This document shows, in pieces, positions 53,333 through 62,666 of a DNA stretch of 64,000 nucleotides. The notes under the pieces were generated by a model that was not told the DNA's origin, made no database searches, and saw only the letters and a list, made by a program, of their open reading frames with translations. How positions within the stretch are numbered: position 1 is the first letter of the stretch; each line of letters starts with the position of its first letter. This stretch comes from Oscillospiraceae bacterium (GTDB lineage Bacteria; Bacillota; Clostridia; Oscillospirales; Oscillospiraceae). The stretch lies in the NCBI GenBank assembly GCA_015067545.1, contig SVMG01000005.1, positions 1 through 64,000 of the forward strand, in the 5' to 3' direction. A program made the position numbers and the translations under genes.

Positions 53333-55462
53333 ATGATTACTCGCAAACAGTATCCCAATCACCGCATTTTCGAGACCGAGATCGGTGGCCGCACCTTCAC
53401 CGTCGAGACCGGTAAGGTTGCTGAGCTGGCAAACGCCGAGTGCATCTGCCGTTACGGCGACACCGTGGTTCTGACCACCTGCACCTGCAACCCCATCCCC
53501 AAGGCCGGCATCGACTACTTCCCTCTGACCATCGAGTTTGAGGAGAGAATGTACGCCGTGGGCCGCATTCCCGGCTCCTTCAACCGCCGTGAGGGCAAGC
53601 CTTCCGAGCGCGGCATTCTGAACAGCCGTATCATCGACCGTCCCATGCGTCCCCTCTTCGACGAGGAGCTGCGTAACGACACCGTCGTCACCTGCACCGT
53701 CATGGCTGTGGACAACGACTGCCCCGTGGAGATCGTTGCTTCCCTGGGCGCTTCCATCGCCATCGCTTCTTCCGATGTGCCCTGGAACGGACCTGTTGCC
53801 ACCACCAACGTGGCTTATCTGAACGGAGAGTATATCGTCAACCCCTCCGCTGAAGAGCGCGAGGCTTGCGATTGCTTCGTGTGCATCGCTTCCACCTTCG
53901 AGAAGGTGGTCATGATCGAGACCGAGGCTAACGAAGCTCCCGAAAACATTGTCTACGAGTGCATCCGTGTGGCTCACGAGACCAACATGGAGATCGTCAA
54001 GTTCATCAACGGCATCGTCGCTGAGATCGGCAAGCCCAAGTTCACCTTTGAGAAGGCTGCCGTCAACCACGACCTGCTGGATGACCTGATTGCCTACGGC
54101 CTGCCCCAGATCGAGTATGCTCTGGACACCGACGACAAGAACATCCGCGAGGAGCGTCTGACCGCCGCCCGTATCGACTTCAAGAACCAGTTCGTGGAGA
54201 AGTACGGTGAGGAAGAGTTCGAGATGCACATCGAAGTCTGCCTGTACAAGATGCAGAAGAAGGTCGTTAAGAAGTGGCTGCTGGAAGGCAAGCGCGTGGA
54301 CGGCCGCGGCATGGACGATATCCGTCCCCTGGACGCCGAGGTTGGCGTTCTGCCCAGAGTGCATGGCTCCGGCCTGTTCTCCCGTGGTCAGACTCAGGTG
54401 CTCTCCATCTGCACTCTGAACACTCTGTCCGCTGCTCAGAAGCTGGACACCATCTACCCCGAGGAGACCAAGCGTTATATCCACCACTACAACTTCCCCT
54501 CTTTCTCCACCGGTGAGGCTCGTGCAGCCCGTTCTACCAGCCGTCGTGAGATCGGTCACGGCGCTCTGGCTGAGAAGGCTCTGCTGCCTGTGATCCCCTC
54601 TGTCGAGGAGTTCCCCTACTCCATCCGTGTGGTTTCTGAGGTTCTTTCCTCCAACGGTTCTACTTCCCAGGGCTCTATCTGCGGCTCTACTCTGGCTCTG
54701 ATGGATGCCGGCGTGCCCATCAAGCGCCCCGTTGCAGGTATTTCCTGCGGCCTGATCTCCGACCAGGAGACCGGCGAGTGGAGAACCTTCACCGACATCC
54801 AGGGTGTTGAGGACTTCCACGGCGAAATGGACTTCAAGGTTGCCGGTACCACCGAGGGTGTTACCGCCATCCAGATGGACCTGAAGAACAAGGGTCTGAC
54901 CATGGAAATCATCGCTGACGCGCTGGAGCGCTGCCGCGTTGCCCGTCTGGAGATCCTGAGCGAGGTTATGCTGAAGGCAATTCCCGAGCCCCGCGCTGAG
55001 GTTTCCGAGTTTGCTCCCAAGATGATCAGCATGCAGATCCCCGTGGACAAGATCCGCGAGGTCATCGGCTCCGGTGGCAAGACTATCCAGAAGATCTGTG
55101 CCGATACCGGCGCGAAGGTTGACATTGAGGACGATGGCAGCGTGTTCATCTCCGCTGTTGACTCCGCCGCCGCTTACGCCGCCAAGAAGATGGTGGACGA
55201 CATCTGCTTCGTTCCCGAGGTTGGCAAGCTGTACTACGGCAAGGTGGTTCGCATCCTGCCCATCGGCGCATTCGTAGAGATCGCTCCCGGCCACGATGGC
55301 ATGGTGCACATCTCCAAGCTGGAGAACCGCCGTGTGGAAAAGGTTGAGGATGTCCTGAACCTGGGCGACATGACTTGGGTGAAGTTCATGGGCTTCGACG
55401 AGAAGGGCCGTGCAAACTTCAGCCGCAAGGACGCTCTGAAGGAAATCGAAGAGCAGCAGTAA
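53333..55462 (+). CDS. pnp: Polyribonucleotide nucleotidyltransferase (PNPase)
   Basis: 709 residues: two RNase PH domains (first with FNRREGKPSERGILNSRIIDRPMRPLF; second, catalytic, with GSGLFSRGQTQVL, STGEARAARSTSRREIGHGALAEKAL and GVPIKRPVAGISCGL), then KH (VIGSGGKTIQKICADTGAKVDIEDDG) and S1 (YYGKVVRILPIGAFVEIAPGHDGMVHISKL). It degrades mRNA 3' to 5' with phosphate. Highly biased codons. ATG 53333 with AGGAGG. Confidence 0.99.
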   Translation: MITRKQYPNHRIFETEIGGRTFTVETGKVAELANAECICRYGDTVVLTTCTCNPIPKAGIDYFPLTIEFEERMYAVGRIPGSFNRREGKPSERGILNSRIIDRPMRPLFDEELRNDTVVTCTVMAVDNDCPVEIVASLGASIAIASSDVPWNGPVATTNVAYLNGEYIVNPSAEEREACDCFVCIASTFEKVVMIETEANEAPENIVYECIRVAHETNMEIVKFINGIVAEIGKPKFTFEKAAVNHDLLDDLIAYGLPQIEYALDTDDKNIREERLTAARIDFKNQFVEKYGEEEFEMHIEVCLYKMQKKVVKKWLLEGKRVDGRGMDDIRPLDAEVGVLPRVHGSGLFSRGQTQVLSICTLNTLSAAQKLDTIYPEETKRYIHHYNFPSFSTGEARAARSTSRREIGHGALAEKALLPVIPSVEEFPYSIRVVSEVLSSNGSTSQGSICGSTLALMDAGVPIKRPVAGISCGLISDQETGEWRTFTDIQGVEDFHGEMDFKVAGTTEGVTAIQMDLKNKGLTMEIIADALERCRVARLEILSEVMLKAIPEPRAEVSEFAPKMISMQIPVDKIREVIGSGGKTIQKICADTGAKVDIEDDGSVFISAVDSAAAYAAKKMVDDICFVPEVGKLYYGKVVRILPIGAFVEIAPGHDGMVHISKLENRRVEKVEDVLNLGDMTWVKFMGFDEKGRANFSRKDALKEIEEQQ

Positions 55463-55471
55463 TATAAACGC

Positions 55472-55503
55472 AACACCGGTGGGATTCCCTGCCGGTGTTT
55501 TTT
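55472..55503 (+). terminator. Intrinsic terminator after pnp
   Basis: AACACCGG/CCGGTGTT stem with a 12-base loop, then TTTT. Confidence 0.85.
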
Positions 55504-55506
55504 CAC

Positions 55507-55671
55507 CCCTCCCCCGGGGGGAGGGTGGCCGAGCATTGCGAGGTCGGGAGAGGAACGGCGGCAGAAATAACATTGGAATAGGCCTATACATTTGCAGCAA
55601 TCTCACTTTTGCGCCCGTATTCCTCTTCCGTCACCACCTTCGGTGGCGACACCTTCCCCTCGGGGGAAGGT
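55507..55671. repeat. Palindromic element, family A, reversed (copy A15)
   Basis: CCCTCCCC end at left, GGCCGAGCATTGCGAGGTCGG hairpin (close to that of A4), GGGAGAGGAACGGCGGCAG ... CCGTATTCCTCTTCC core, GTCACCACC/GGTGGCGAC hairpin (shared with A7), CCTTCCCC right end. A short family E scrap (TGTCATTGCA) follows at 55679. Confidence 0.92.
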
Positions 55672-55692
55672 ATTATCTGTCATTGCAGCATA

Positions 55693-55721
55693 TTGACAAC
55701 CCTCGGCAAATCCCGTACAAT
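55693..55721 (+). promoter_or_regulatory. SigmaA promoter of the barnase-like gene
   Basis: TTGACA 55693-55698, 17-base spacer, TACAAT 55716-55721. Confidence 0.85.
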
Positions 55722-55752
55722 AGTACCGCAAATCTACACAGAGGAAGACCAC

Positions 55753-56727
55753 ATGAAACATACAAAAATCCTTGTTCTGCTTTTGGCTTTGGCTTTGCTG
55801 TTCAGCGGCTGTGCTCCGGCAGAAAACGCGAATGATCATCCCAACATCATCCCCTTCCAGCCCCAAGCCCATGAGGGCCAATGCCCCGATGCCGACCCGT
55901 ATACAGCAGTCAGTAAAGAAGCTTTCTATGCCAATTACACCCCCGCCTGCTGTCTGACCAACTCCAAGTACCGCACCAAGCACGGACTGCTCTCCGGCTC
56001 CATGGAGATGCCCGGACAGGCCGCAGTGGATGCTCAGAATCGGCCCACAGAAGACGGAAAATTCATCCGCAACACCTCCGCTTACTACATGGACGGCGGC
56101 AGTACCTACGTGGTCACCGATGAGACCGGCAAGGAAGTGATGCGCATTTACAAAGGCGGCGCGTACATCACTTTGGAAGAGGTCGCGGCCTATATGTACG
56201 CCTTCGGCGGCGCATCCGGGAGTCTTCCCGCCAACTACACCACCAGCAAAAAGACCCGCCCCTCGGAAAGCATTTGGGGCGAATACCTGCGGGTAAATCA
56301 CTCCAAATTCTCCGGAAACACCCAAAAATACCCCTATGAGCCGGAATTGCCGGACATTTCCGGCTGCGGCGGTGACTTGCAGTACTACGAAATGGACATC
56401 GGCACCACCGGCACGAAAACCCCCGGCGATTATCCGGTGAAGACCTACAACGACGGCACGGTCATCACCCGGGGCGCGGCCCGGCTGGTCTACGCCCGTC
56501 AGGATAAAAACGGCAACGGCACATTTGAGGCCGATGAAGTATATGTATTCTACACGGACAATCATTACAACGATTTCCGGGAATATCTGAACTACTACGG
56601 CGGCTGGGGACAGGTCTTTGGCAACGTCACCGGCGGTGGTGAGTACAGCAGCAAAACAAACTGCAATCCCACGCCGTACCCGGCAACTGCCTACGAAGAA
56701 TTTGTATCGCTGGATCAAGCAGCATGA
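55753..56727 (+). CDS. Barnase-family ribonuclease as a lipoprotein
   Basis: 324 residues. Lipoprotein signal ending LLFSGC with the lipidated Cys at residue 20. The C-terminal half follows microbial RNase barnase/binase: TLEEVAAYMYAFG and SLPANYTTSKK near its start, then YYEMDIG with E213, TRGAARLVYA with R240 and R244, and YTDNHYNDFREYL with H271. These correspond to barnase E73, R83, R87 and H102, with the same four-residue spacing between the arginines. An extracellular, membrane-tethered RNase is the inference. The region between residues 20 and 130 is unrecognised. No barstar-like inhibitor gene is seen. ATG 55753 with GAGGAAG. Confidence 0.78.
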   Translation: MKHTKILVLLLALALLFSGCAPAENANDHPNIIPFQPQAHEGQCPDADPYTAVSKEAFYANYTPACCLTNSKYRTKHGLLSGSMEMPGQAAVDAQNRPTEDGKFIRNTSAYYMDGGSTYVVTDETGKEVMRIYKGGAYITLEEVAAYMYAFGGASGSLPANYTTSKKTRPSESIWGEYLRVNHSKFSGNTQKYPYEPELPDISGCGGDLQYYEMDIGTTGTKTPGDYPVKTYNDGTVITRGAARLVYARQDKNGNGTFEADEVYVFYTDNHYNDFREYLNYYGGWGQVFGNVTGGGEYSSKTNCNPTPYPATAYEEFVSLDQAA

Positions 56728-56728
56728 A

Positions 56729-56752
56729 AAAACCGCCCTTTCGGGCGGTTTT
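56729..56752. terminator. Bidirectional terminator between convergent genes
   Basis: AAAACCGCCC, TTTC loop, GGGCGGTTTT. Confidence 0.9.
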
Positions 56753-56753
56753 C

Positions 56754-57206
56754 TTATTCTTCGGTTTTCTTCTTGCCGGGCTGCTTCACAATGGTAAATG
56801 CACCCAGAGCCGCAAAGCCATAAACAAACAGAAGATTCTTGATGTATTCTCCCGTCAGCTCATCCATTTCCAACAGGTCATAGATATAGCCGAAGGCATC
56901 GCCAAAGGGCAATGTCAAACCGTTTTCCTCAAATGCCTGGCAATAAGCGATCGCCCAGCCGACCCGGTCAGCGAAATAGGGGACGACGAGCATAATGATC
57001 ACACACACGGCGATGGCCTTCTTGTCCAGCTTGCCGCCCAACAGCTCATAGCCCTTCATCGTGCAGAATGCCAGAATCACACCGGAAAGGGCAGAAATCA
57101 TGCCCAGCTGGCTGAACAGCACGATGGACGCGCCGCCGATCAAACCGCCGATCACTGCACCAAGGATACCCAGCGCAAGGTTCTCTTTCTTTTCTTGAAT
57201 TTCCAT
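56754..57206 (-). CDS. Integral membrane protein, unknown function
   Basis: 150 residues with about four membrane helices (LGILGAVIGGLIGGASIVLF; LSGVILAFCTMKGYELL; AIAVCVIIMLVVPYFADRVGWAIAYC; LLFVYGFAALGAF) and a Lys/Glu-rich C-terminus. The family, common in Clostridia, is not one I can name. It converges with the barnase-like gene; an immunity role is possible but unsupported. ATG 57206 with AAGGAGG; the longer upstream frame lacks a site. Confidence 0.75.
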   Translation of the reverse strand: MEIQEKKENLALGILGAVIGGLIGGASIVLFSQLGMISALSGVILAFCTMKGYELLGGKLDKKAIAVCVIIMLVVPYFADRVGWAIAYCQAFEENGLTLPFGDAFGYIYDLLEMDELTGEYIKNLLFVYGFAALGAFTIVKQPGKKKTEE

Positions 57207-57234
57207 GGGGATACCTCCTTCTTCAGATAAGAAA

Positions 57235-57263
57235 AGTGTACCATTCCCACGAAAAAATGTCAA
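57235..57263 (-). promoter_or_regulatory. SigmaA promoter of the 56754-57206 gene
   Basis: Minus strand: TTGACA (57263-57258), 17-base spacer, TACACT (57240-57235). Confidence 0.75.
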
Positions 57264-57355
57264 GACTCCCTTGGTTGCGCTAAATCTTGTGGTTTTTCGT
57301 TAAATTTTACTCCCATATCTTGTGTTTCGACAAATTCTGCACTCTTTTTGTAGTA

Positions 57356-59281
57356 TTATGTAGACACGGCAGATCCGTGCAGACGCACCACCGCGACAGT
57401 GGCATCGTCTGCATTGGCCGTACGACTGCTCTGGAGAATCTTGGCCGCCAGCTCCCCGGCTGTAGCCTCTTCATCCATCCAAAGCCTGCGCAGGGATTCC
57501 TCTCCCCCTGCTCCGTCGCTGAGCAGAACCAGCGTCTCCCCTCTGCGAAGGGACAGCCGCTCCACCGATTCCCGGCCCTCTGTCACAGACAGGCCCGGCG
57601 GTGGCGTGGCTGTTCCGATTTTTATGGGCTCTCCCTGGGAAATTACATACGACGGCGCCGCCCCCCATTTGTAGAGGGTGGCTTTTCCTGTATCCAGCCG
57701 CAGCTCCGCCAGATCCAATGTCACCATGCCCGCCCGGCCCTGCAGGGCGCACAGGCTGTTGATCGTCCGCAGGGCGTAGGCCGCCGGATAGCCGGCGGAT
57801 AGAAGCCGGCGGAGCATGCCGCCCACCTGCTGGGCATCCCGGGCCGCCTCCTCTCCCGTGCCCATGCCGTCACACAGAAGTACATAGTACCGGCAGGCCA
57901 CTCCCGCAAACCACAGACAGCGATCCCCGTTGGCCCGGTTTTTGCTTGCAGAGCAGGACGCTACCTCCGGCTGATACCAGGCCTTGGGCAGCTCCCTTCG
58001 TTGCGCCAGGGTATCGGACAGATCCTGCAGATAATCCGCCAGGAATCGATATTGCTGTCCCACCGCCGCCCGGTATTCCTGCTGCCGATCCCGGTCTGCC
58101 CGTATGGTGCGCAGCTGCTCCTGGGATCGGCGCATTTCCTGAAGCAGCCGCCCGGATTTCCGACATCCAACCGGCAGATCCGCCCCATTTCCCAAGGGCT
58201 TGTGCAAAATTGCCGGGGAGATCAGCTCCGCCTGCTCCTTGCAGGTTTTCCGGCAGGGGCAGCTGCCGCAGGCTCTGTCTGCCGCCCGGACAATGAGCGC
58301 TTGCTCATCAATGGGCGCTTCTTCCGTATCCAAAACCATGGCTTCCATCTGCTGCAGCACCGCCGAAGCCAGCTCCAAATGCACCTGGGCTGTGCCCGTT
58401 TCTCCCCGGCGCTGGGCGATGCTTGTCTGCCGGGGAAGCATCGCCGCAGCCGCAGCTCCGATGACCAATCCCGGCAGGGGCTGGATATCCCACACACCGC
58501 AAATGCTCATCACGGCGATATACACAAACGCGGGGCTTATATGGCGCAAAACCGGGTTGAGCCGGGGGATCATCCGCACAAAATACGCAAAGCTCAGCAC
58601 CGCTGTCATGGGCACAGGCGTCACCTGGGCGAGATCCAGGGCAAGTCCCGCCAGAGCCGCCGCAGGAAAGGGCGCGGCAATGGCGATCACCCCGGCGGCG
58701 ATGTATCCAAATCCCAAATAGGGAATGGGCATCACCTGGGCAAGGCACAGCACCCCCAGGCCGCACATGAGCCAGTCCACGATGGGGTCACGGCGCTCTG
58801 TGGCGGTGCAGAACACCGCCGCAGACCCGGCGGCCACTGCGATCTGCAATAAGTACATGGGCACAGGCGGGCCATACTGCTGATAATGCTGAAACAGAAG
58901 TCCCGTGGCAGCGACGATACAGCCGGCCACCGCCGGCATCAACAGAGGCGTTTCCCGTTGGACACGACGACCCTGCAGCAGCAACGCCGCCGCCAGGCCT
59001 ACGGATGTCCAAACCACACCCACCGGGCCCTGATTTCCCCAGAACAGCAGATATCCAACGGCACTGCCTGTGGCAGTGAGCACCGCCGGCCAGCTGGTCT
59101 GGGCACACAGAAAGCCCAAAACCACCGGCTGAAGCCGGTGTCCCAAGCTGGCCGCACTGCCTAAAAAGCCCGCCAGCAGGTAGCCGCCCGCCTGCAAAAA
59201 AGCGTGTATTTTGGGGTCTGCCGCCCACCGGCGAATAAGGCGCTGACTTCGCCGCATGTATACCCCCAGCGTCACCATCAT
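57356..59281 (-). CDS. spoIIE: Stage II sporulation protein E (PP2C phosphatase)
   Basis: 641 residues. About ten membrane helices in the first ~310 residues, a regulatory linker with a Cys-rich patch (CGSCPCRKTCKEQ), and a C-terminal PP2C-type domain with YVLLCDGMGTGEEAARDAQ (metal Asp), LDLAELRLDTGKATLYKWGAAPSYV and LVLLSDGAGGEESL. It dephosphorylates SpoIIAA to activate SigmaF in the forespore and acts in polar septation. The start is ambiguous: ATG 59281 (used), a second ATG next to it, or GTG 59290; AAAGGA is nearest to the ATG pair. Length is shorter than B. subtilis (827). Confidence 0.93.
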   Translation of the reverse strand: MMVTLGVYMRRSQRLIRRWAADPKIHAFLQAGGYLLAGFLGSAASLGHRLQPVVLGFLCAQTSWPAVLTATGSAVGYLLFWGNQGPVGVVWTSVGLAAALLLQGRRVQRETPLLMPAVAGCIVAATGLLFQHYQQYGPPVPMYLLQIAVAAGSAAVFCTATERRDPIVDWLMCGLGVLCLAQVMPIPYLGFGYIAAGVIAIAAPFPAAALAGLALDLAQVTPVPMTAVLSFAYFVRMIPRLNPVLRHISPAFVYIAVMSICGVWDIQPLPGLVIGAAAAAMLPRQTSIAQRRGETGTAQVHLELASAVLQQMEAMVLDTEEAPIDEQALIVRAADRACGSCPCRKTCKEQAELISPAILHKPLGNGADLPVGCRKSGRLLQEMRRSQEQLRTIRADRDRQQEYRAAVGQQYRFLADYLQDLSDTLAQRRELPKAWYQPEVASCSASKNRANGDRCLWFAGVACRYYVLLCDGMGTGEEAARDAQQVGGMLRRLLSAGYPAAYALRTINSLCALQGRAGMVTLDLAELRLDTGKATLYKWGAAPSYVISQGEPIKIGTATPPPGLSVTEGRESVERLSLRRGETLVLLSDGAGGEESLRRLWMDEEATAGELAAKILQSSRTANADDATVAVVRLHGSAVST

Positions 59282-59306
59282 ATGTACCACAGTCCTTTCC
59301 TATTTA

Positions 59307-59328
59307 CCTTCCCCCCGGGGGAAGGCTT
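59307..59328. repeat. Solitary CCTTCCCC palindrome
   Basis: CCTTCCCCCCGGGGGAAGG without a second end, between the divergent spoIIE and prfA genes. TTTGCAGCAATGACAT after it resembles a family E scrap. Confidence 0.6.
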
Positions 59329-59412
59329 TGCAGCAATGACATGCTATTTAATTAAATCCTACCACGCACCCCGGGGGATATTTTGTCAAAAACTGCGATG
59401 GAAGAAAGTTTC

Positions 59413-59441
59413 TTGCATAGTGGCCCTGTTGGGTGTATAAT
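59413..59441 (+). promoter_or_regulatory. SigmaA promoter of prfA
   Basis: TTGCAT 59413-59418, 17-base spacer, TATAAT 59436-59441. A TGTCAAA at 59394-59400, one base off a Spo0A box core, lies between it and spoIIE; this is weak. Confidence 0.75.
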
Positions 59442-59472
59442 ATAGAAAATTGACCATTTACAGGAGTTATTT

Positions 59473-60531
59473 ATGCTCAACAAGCTACGCAGCGTGGCAG
59501 ACCGCTATGACGAGCTCTGCGCCCGTTCCGAACAACCGGATTTTTACGCCGATCCCCAAAAGGCCGCCAAGCTCCTCCGGGAGAAAAATGACCTGGAGCC
59601 CATTGTGGAGGCTTTTCACGCCTATAACGCCGCCTTGCAGGAAATGGACGATGCGTTGGAGCTGATGAGCGATCCGGACATGAAGGATTTTTGCCAGGAA
59701 ACCTATCAGCAGGCCAAGGAAAAGAGTGAGGAGCTGTACCGCCAGCTTCAGATCCTGCTCCTGCCCAAAGATCCCAACGATGAGAAAAATGTCATCGTGG
59801 AGATCCGGGGCGGCGTGGGCGGCGAGGAAAGCGCCCTGTTTGCCCACAGTTTGTTCCGCATGTACTCCATGTACGCCGCCGCCAAGGGTTGGACCGTGGA
59901 GCTGATGAACTACAACGAAACGGAGCTGGGCGGCGTCAAGGAAGCGGATTTTGTCATTTCCGGCCGGGGCGCATACTCCCGGATGAAGTACGAATCCGGT
60001 GTGCATCGTGTCCAGCGCGTACCGGAGACGGAGTCCGGCGGCCGGGTGCACACCTCCACGGCAACGGTTGCGGTCCTTCCGGAGATGGAGGAAGTGGATG
60101 TGCAGATCAACCCTGCGGACATAGAAATGCAGGTATATCGCGCCAGCGGCGCCGGCGGTCAGCATGTGAACAAGACTTCTTCTGCCGTTCGTTTGATCCA
60201 CAAGCCCACGGGCATCGTGGTTGCCTGCCAGGAGGAGCGCAGTCAGCTTCAAAACCGGGAGAAATGTATGCGCATGCTGGCCTCCAAGCTCTATGAGATT
60301 GAGCAGGAGAAGCAGTCCTCGGAGGTCACCGGCATGCGCCGCAGTCAGGTGGGCAGCGGCATGCGCAACGAGCGCATCCGCACCTATAATTTCCCCCAGG
60401 GTCGGGTCACCGACCACCGGGTAGGATTGACGCTGTATAAAATCGATGCCATCATGGACGGAGCAATCGACGAGATCATCGACGCCCTCGCCACCGCCGA
60501 CCAGGCGGAGAAGCTGAAGAATGCACAATAA
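59473..60531 (+). CDS. prfA: Peptide chain release factor 1
   Basis: 352 residues. The stop-codon-reading region contains RVPETESGGRVHTSTATVAVLPE with the PET tripeptide of RF1 type, and the catalytic loop is ASGAGGQHVNKTSSAVR with GGQ. It reads UAA and UAG. ATG 59473 with AGGAG. The frame is intact; no recoding site of the RF2 type. Confidence 0.98.
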   Translation: MLNKLRSVADRYDELCARSEQPDFYADPQKAAKLLREKNDLEPIVEAFHAYNAALQEMDDALELMSDPDMKDFCQETYQQAKEKSEELYRQLQILLLPKDPNDEKNVIVEIRGGVGGEESALFAHSLFRMYSMYAAAKGWTVELMNYNETELGGVKEADFVISGRGAYSRMKYESGVHRVQRVPETESGGRVHTSTATVAVLPEMEEVDVQINPADIEMQVYRASGAGGQHVNKTSSAVRLIHKPTGIVVACQEERSQLQNREKCMRMLASKLYEIEQEKQSSEVTGMRRSQVGSGMRNERIRTYNFPQGRVTDHRVGLTLYKIDAIMDGAIDEIIDALATADQAEKLKNAQ

Positions 60532-60545
60532 AGCGGCGAAGCCGC

Positions 60546-60725
60546 CTTGGCTCCCCTTGTGAGGGGAGCTGTCAGCCGAACAGGCTGACTGAGGGGTAGT
60601 TATTCTCTCCCCCAGTCAAAAATCAAAGATTTTTGCCAGCAATGATTTTTGGTATGCTTGCCCCCAGCAAGCATTGAGATTTTGATCTGCTGCGCAGAGC
60701 ACCACCCTCCTCAGAGGGGGCCAAG
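60546..60725. repeat. Palindromic element, B/D hybrid with insertion (copy BD2)
   Basis: CTTGGCTCCCCT..AGGGGAGC left end, GTCAGCC/GGCTGAC hairpin, TGAGGGGTAGTTATTCTCTCCCCCAG core, GTCAAAAATC/GATTTTTGCC hairpin. A ~60-base extra segment (with ATGCTTG..CAAGCAT) follows, then the family D right end CCCTCCTCAGAGGGGGCCAAG. It is the same hybrid as BD1 with hairpins exchanged. Confidence 0.85.
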
Positions 60726-60757
60726 ACACAAGGATAATCTATATCGAGGTATCCAAT

Positions 60758-61195
60758 ATGGAATTCATTACGAACTGCCCGGAGGAAACGGAAGCTCTCG
60801 GGGAACGCTTAGCAAAAATACTGACCCCCGGCACGATCCTCGCCTACCGGGGCGACCTGGGCGCAGGCAAAACCGCCTTCACCCGGGGTCTTGCCAGAGG
60901 ACTGGACTGCCGGGAGCAGGTGACCAGTCCCACCTACACCATCGTCAATGAATATTTGGGCGGCAGACTGCCCCTTTTCCACTTCGACATGTACCGTCTG
61001 CGCTCTTCCGACGACCTTTTTGACATCGGCTGGGATGATTATTTGGACCGGGGCGGCATCTGCGCCGTGGAGTGGAGCGAAAATGTCGCTGATGCCTTGG
61101 AAGACCCCATAACCGTGACCATTGAAAAAATAAGCGAAAACAGCCGGCGCATTACCATAGAAAGGAGCGAACACAATGCTCTTACTGGCCTTTGA
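60758..61195 (+). CDS. tsaE: tRNA t6A synthesis ATPase TsaE
   Basis: 145 residues: YRGDLGAGKTAFTRGLARGL is the P-loop, VTSPTYTIVNEYLGG and LFHFDMYRL follow, and VEWSEN near the end is typical. It is required with TsaB and TsaD for threonylcarbamoyl-A37 of tRNA. ATG 60758 after GAGGT. Its last 20 bases overlap tsaB. Confidence 0.96.
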   Translation: MEFITNCPEETEALGERLAKILTPGTILAYRGDLGAGKTAFTRGLARGLDCREQVTSPTYTIVNEYLGGRLPLFHFDMYRLRSSDDLFDIGWDDYLDRGGICAVEWSENVADALEDPITVTIEKISENSRRITIERSEHNALTGL

Positions 61196-61880
61196 GACCT
61201 CTGCCAAGGCGGCATCCGTGGCTCTGTTTGAGGATTCCACCCTTTTGGCAGAACAATATCAGAATACCGGCCTGACCCACAGCCAAACCTTGCTTGTCAT
61301 GGCCGAAGACCTGCTGAAGCAGTGCGGCAAAACCGCCCAGGATGTGCAGGGCGTGGCTGTTGCCAACGGCCCGGGATCGTTCACCGGCGTGCGTATCGGC
61401 GTGGCGGCGGCCAAGGGCTTTGCCTGGGGCAGTGAAATACCCATTTTCGGCGTGTCCACATTGGAAGCCATGGCTTTGGGCCTTGGCATTTCCGACGGCT
61501 TCGTGTGCCCGGTGATGGATGCCCGGCGAAATCAGGTGTATAACGCACTGTTTTATGTAAACCAAGGCGTGATGATCCGCCAAACTCCCGACCGGGCTAT
61601 TGCTCTGGAGGATTTGAAAAAGGAACTGAAAAGCTTGGAAAAACCCATCTATTTGGTTGGCGATGGAAGCATTTTGTGCTATAATACCTTGCAGAAGGAT
61701 ATTCCGGGTCTGATTTTGCCCCCGGAATGGAAAATGCATCAGCGTGCTGTTGGCGTTGGCCTTGCCGCCCTTCGGCAGGAAAAGCCCGACGATCCCGCCG
61801 GACTTTCCCCCAATTACCTGCGTCTAAGTCAGGCCGAACGGGAGAGAATGGAACGACAGGAGAAAAAGGCTCCCCTTTGA
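61176..61880 (+). CDS. tsaB: tRNA t6A synthesis protein TsaB
   Basis: 234 residues of the ASKHA fold: LLLAFETSAKAASVALF, then GVAVANGPGSFTGVRIGVAAAKGFAWG. It is the non-catalytic partner that binds TsaD. ATG 61176 with AAAGGAG, inside tsaE. The last residues (KKAPL) and the stop come from the left palindrome of the B5 element. tsaD is not adjacent in the window. Confidence 0.95.
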   Translation: MLLLAFETSAKAASVALFEDSTLLAEQYQNTGLTHSQTLLVMAEDLLKQCGKTAQDVQGVAVANGPGSFTGVRIGVAAAKGFAWGSEIPIFGVSTLEAMALGLGISDGFVCPVMDARRNQVYNALFYVNQGVMIRQTPDRAIALEDLKKELKSLEKPIYLVGDGSILCYNTLQKDIPGLILPPEWKMHQRAVGVGLAALRQEKPDDPAGLSPNYLRLSQAERERMERQEKKAPL

Positions 61881-61963
61881 GGGGAGCTGTCAGCCGAGCA
61901 GGCTGACTGAGGGGTGTCACACCCCACCGGCACTTCGTGCCACCTCCCCTCAAGGGGAGGCTT
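61866..61963. repeat. Palindromic element, family B (copy B5), overlapping the end of tsaB
   Basis: AAGGCTCCCCT..AGGGGAGC, GTCAGCCGAGCAGGCTGAC, GAGGGGTGTCACACCCC, GGCACTTCGTGCC, ACCTCCCCT..AGGGGAGGCTT. It is almost identical to B1 (11051), which points to recent spread or gene conversion. Confidence 0.93.
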
Positions 61964-61998
61964 TTGCAGATAATACTTTATTAAGGAGCTAGATAAAA

Positions 61999-62628
61999 AT
62001 GGCAACTGTACATGTACTCGACCACCCCCTGATCCAGCACAAGCTGGCGATTTTGCGCAACGAAAACACCGGTGTCAAGGAATTCCGTGAGCTGATCAGC
62101 GAGATCGCAGGCCTGATGTGCTACGAAGCCACCCGGAATCTGCCCACCGAGGAGGTGGAAGTGAAGACCCCTGTGGCAGTCGCCAAATGCCGGATGCTCG
62201 CCGGTAAGAAGCTGGCCATCGTACCGGTGCTCCGTGCAGGTCTGGGCATGGTGGACAGCATGGTGGATCTGATCCCCTCTGCAAAGATCGGCCACATTGG
62301 CCTGTATCGCGACCCCGAGACCCATCAGCCTGTGGAATATTACTGCAAGCTGCCCGAGGATATTGAAAACCGTGTTGTGTTTGTGGTGGATCCCATGCTG
62401 GCCACAGGCGGCAGCGCCGTGGCGGCCATTGATTTTCTGAAGGCCAAAGGCTGCCGCAACATCATTATGATGAACATCATCGGCTGCCCCGAGGGCGTAA
62501 AGGCCGTGCAGGATGCTCACCCGGATGTGGAAATGTACCTGGCGGCTGTGGACGAAAAGCTCAACGACCACGCCTACATCATCCCCGGCCTCGGCGATGC
62601 CGGTGACCGGATCTTCGGCACGAAGTAA
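61999..62628 (+). CDS. upp: Uracil phosphoribosyltransferase
   Basis: 209 residues: [22 protein letters not shown] opening, [19 protein letters not shown], the PRPP loop [12 protein letters not shown], and a [12 protein letters not shown] end. It salvages uracil to UMP. GGAG lies about 11 bases before ATG 61999. Terminated just downstream. Confidence 0.98.
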   Translation: MATVHVLDHPLIQHKLAILRNENTGVKEFRELISEIAGLMCYEATRNLPTEEVEVKTPVAVAKCRMLAGKKLAIVPVLRAGLGMVDSMVDLIPSAKIGHIGLYRDPETHQPVEYYCKLPEDIENRVVFVVDPMLATGGSAVAAIDFLKAKGCRNIIMMNIIGCPEGVKAVQDAHPDVEMYLAAVDEKLNDHAYIIPGLGDAGDRIFGTK

Positions 62629-62633
62629 ATATT

Positions 62634-62665
62634 AAGGCGGACTGCGTGGCAGTCCGCCTTTTTAT
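62634..62665 (+). terminator. Intrinsic terminator after upp
   Basis: Ten-base stem AAGGCGGACT/AGTCCGCCTT with GCGTGGC loop, then TTTATA. Confidence 0.88.
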
Positions 62666-62666
62666 A

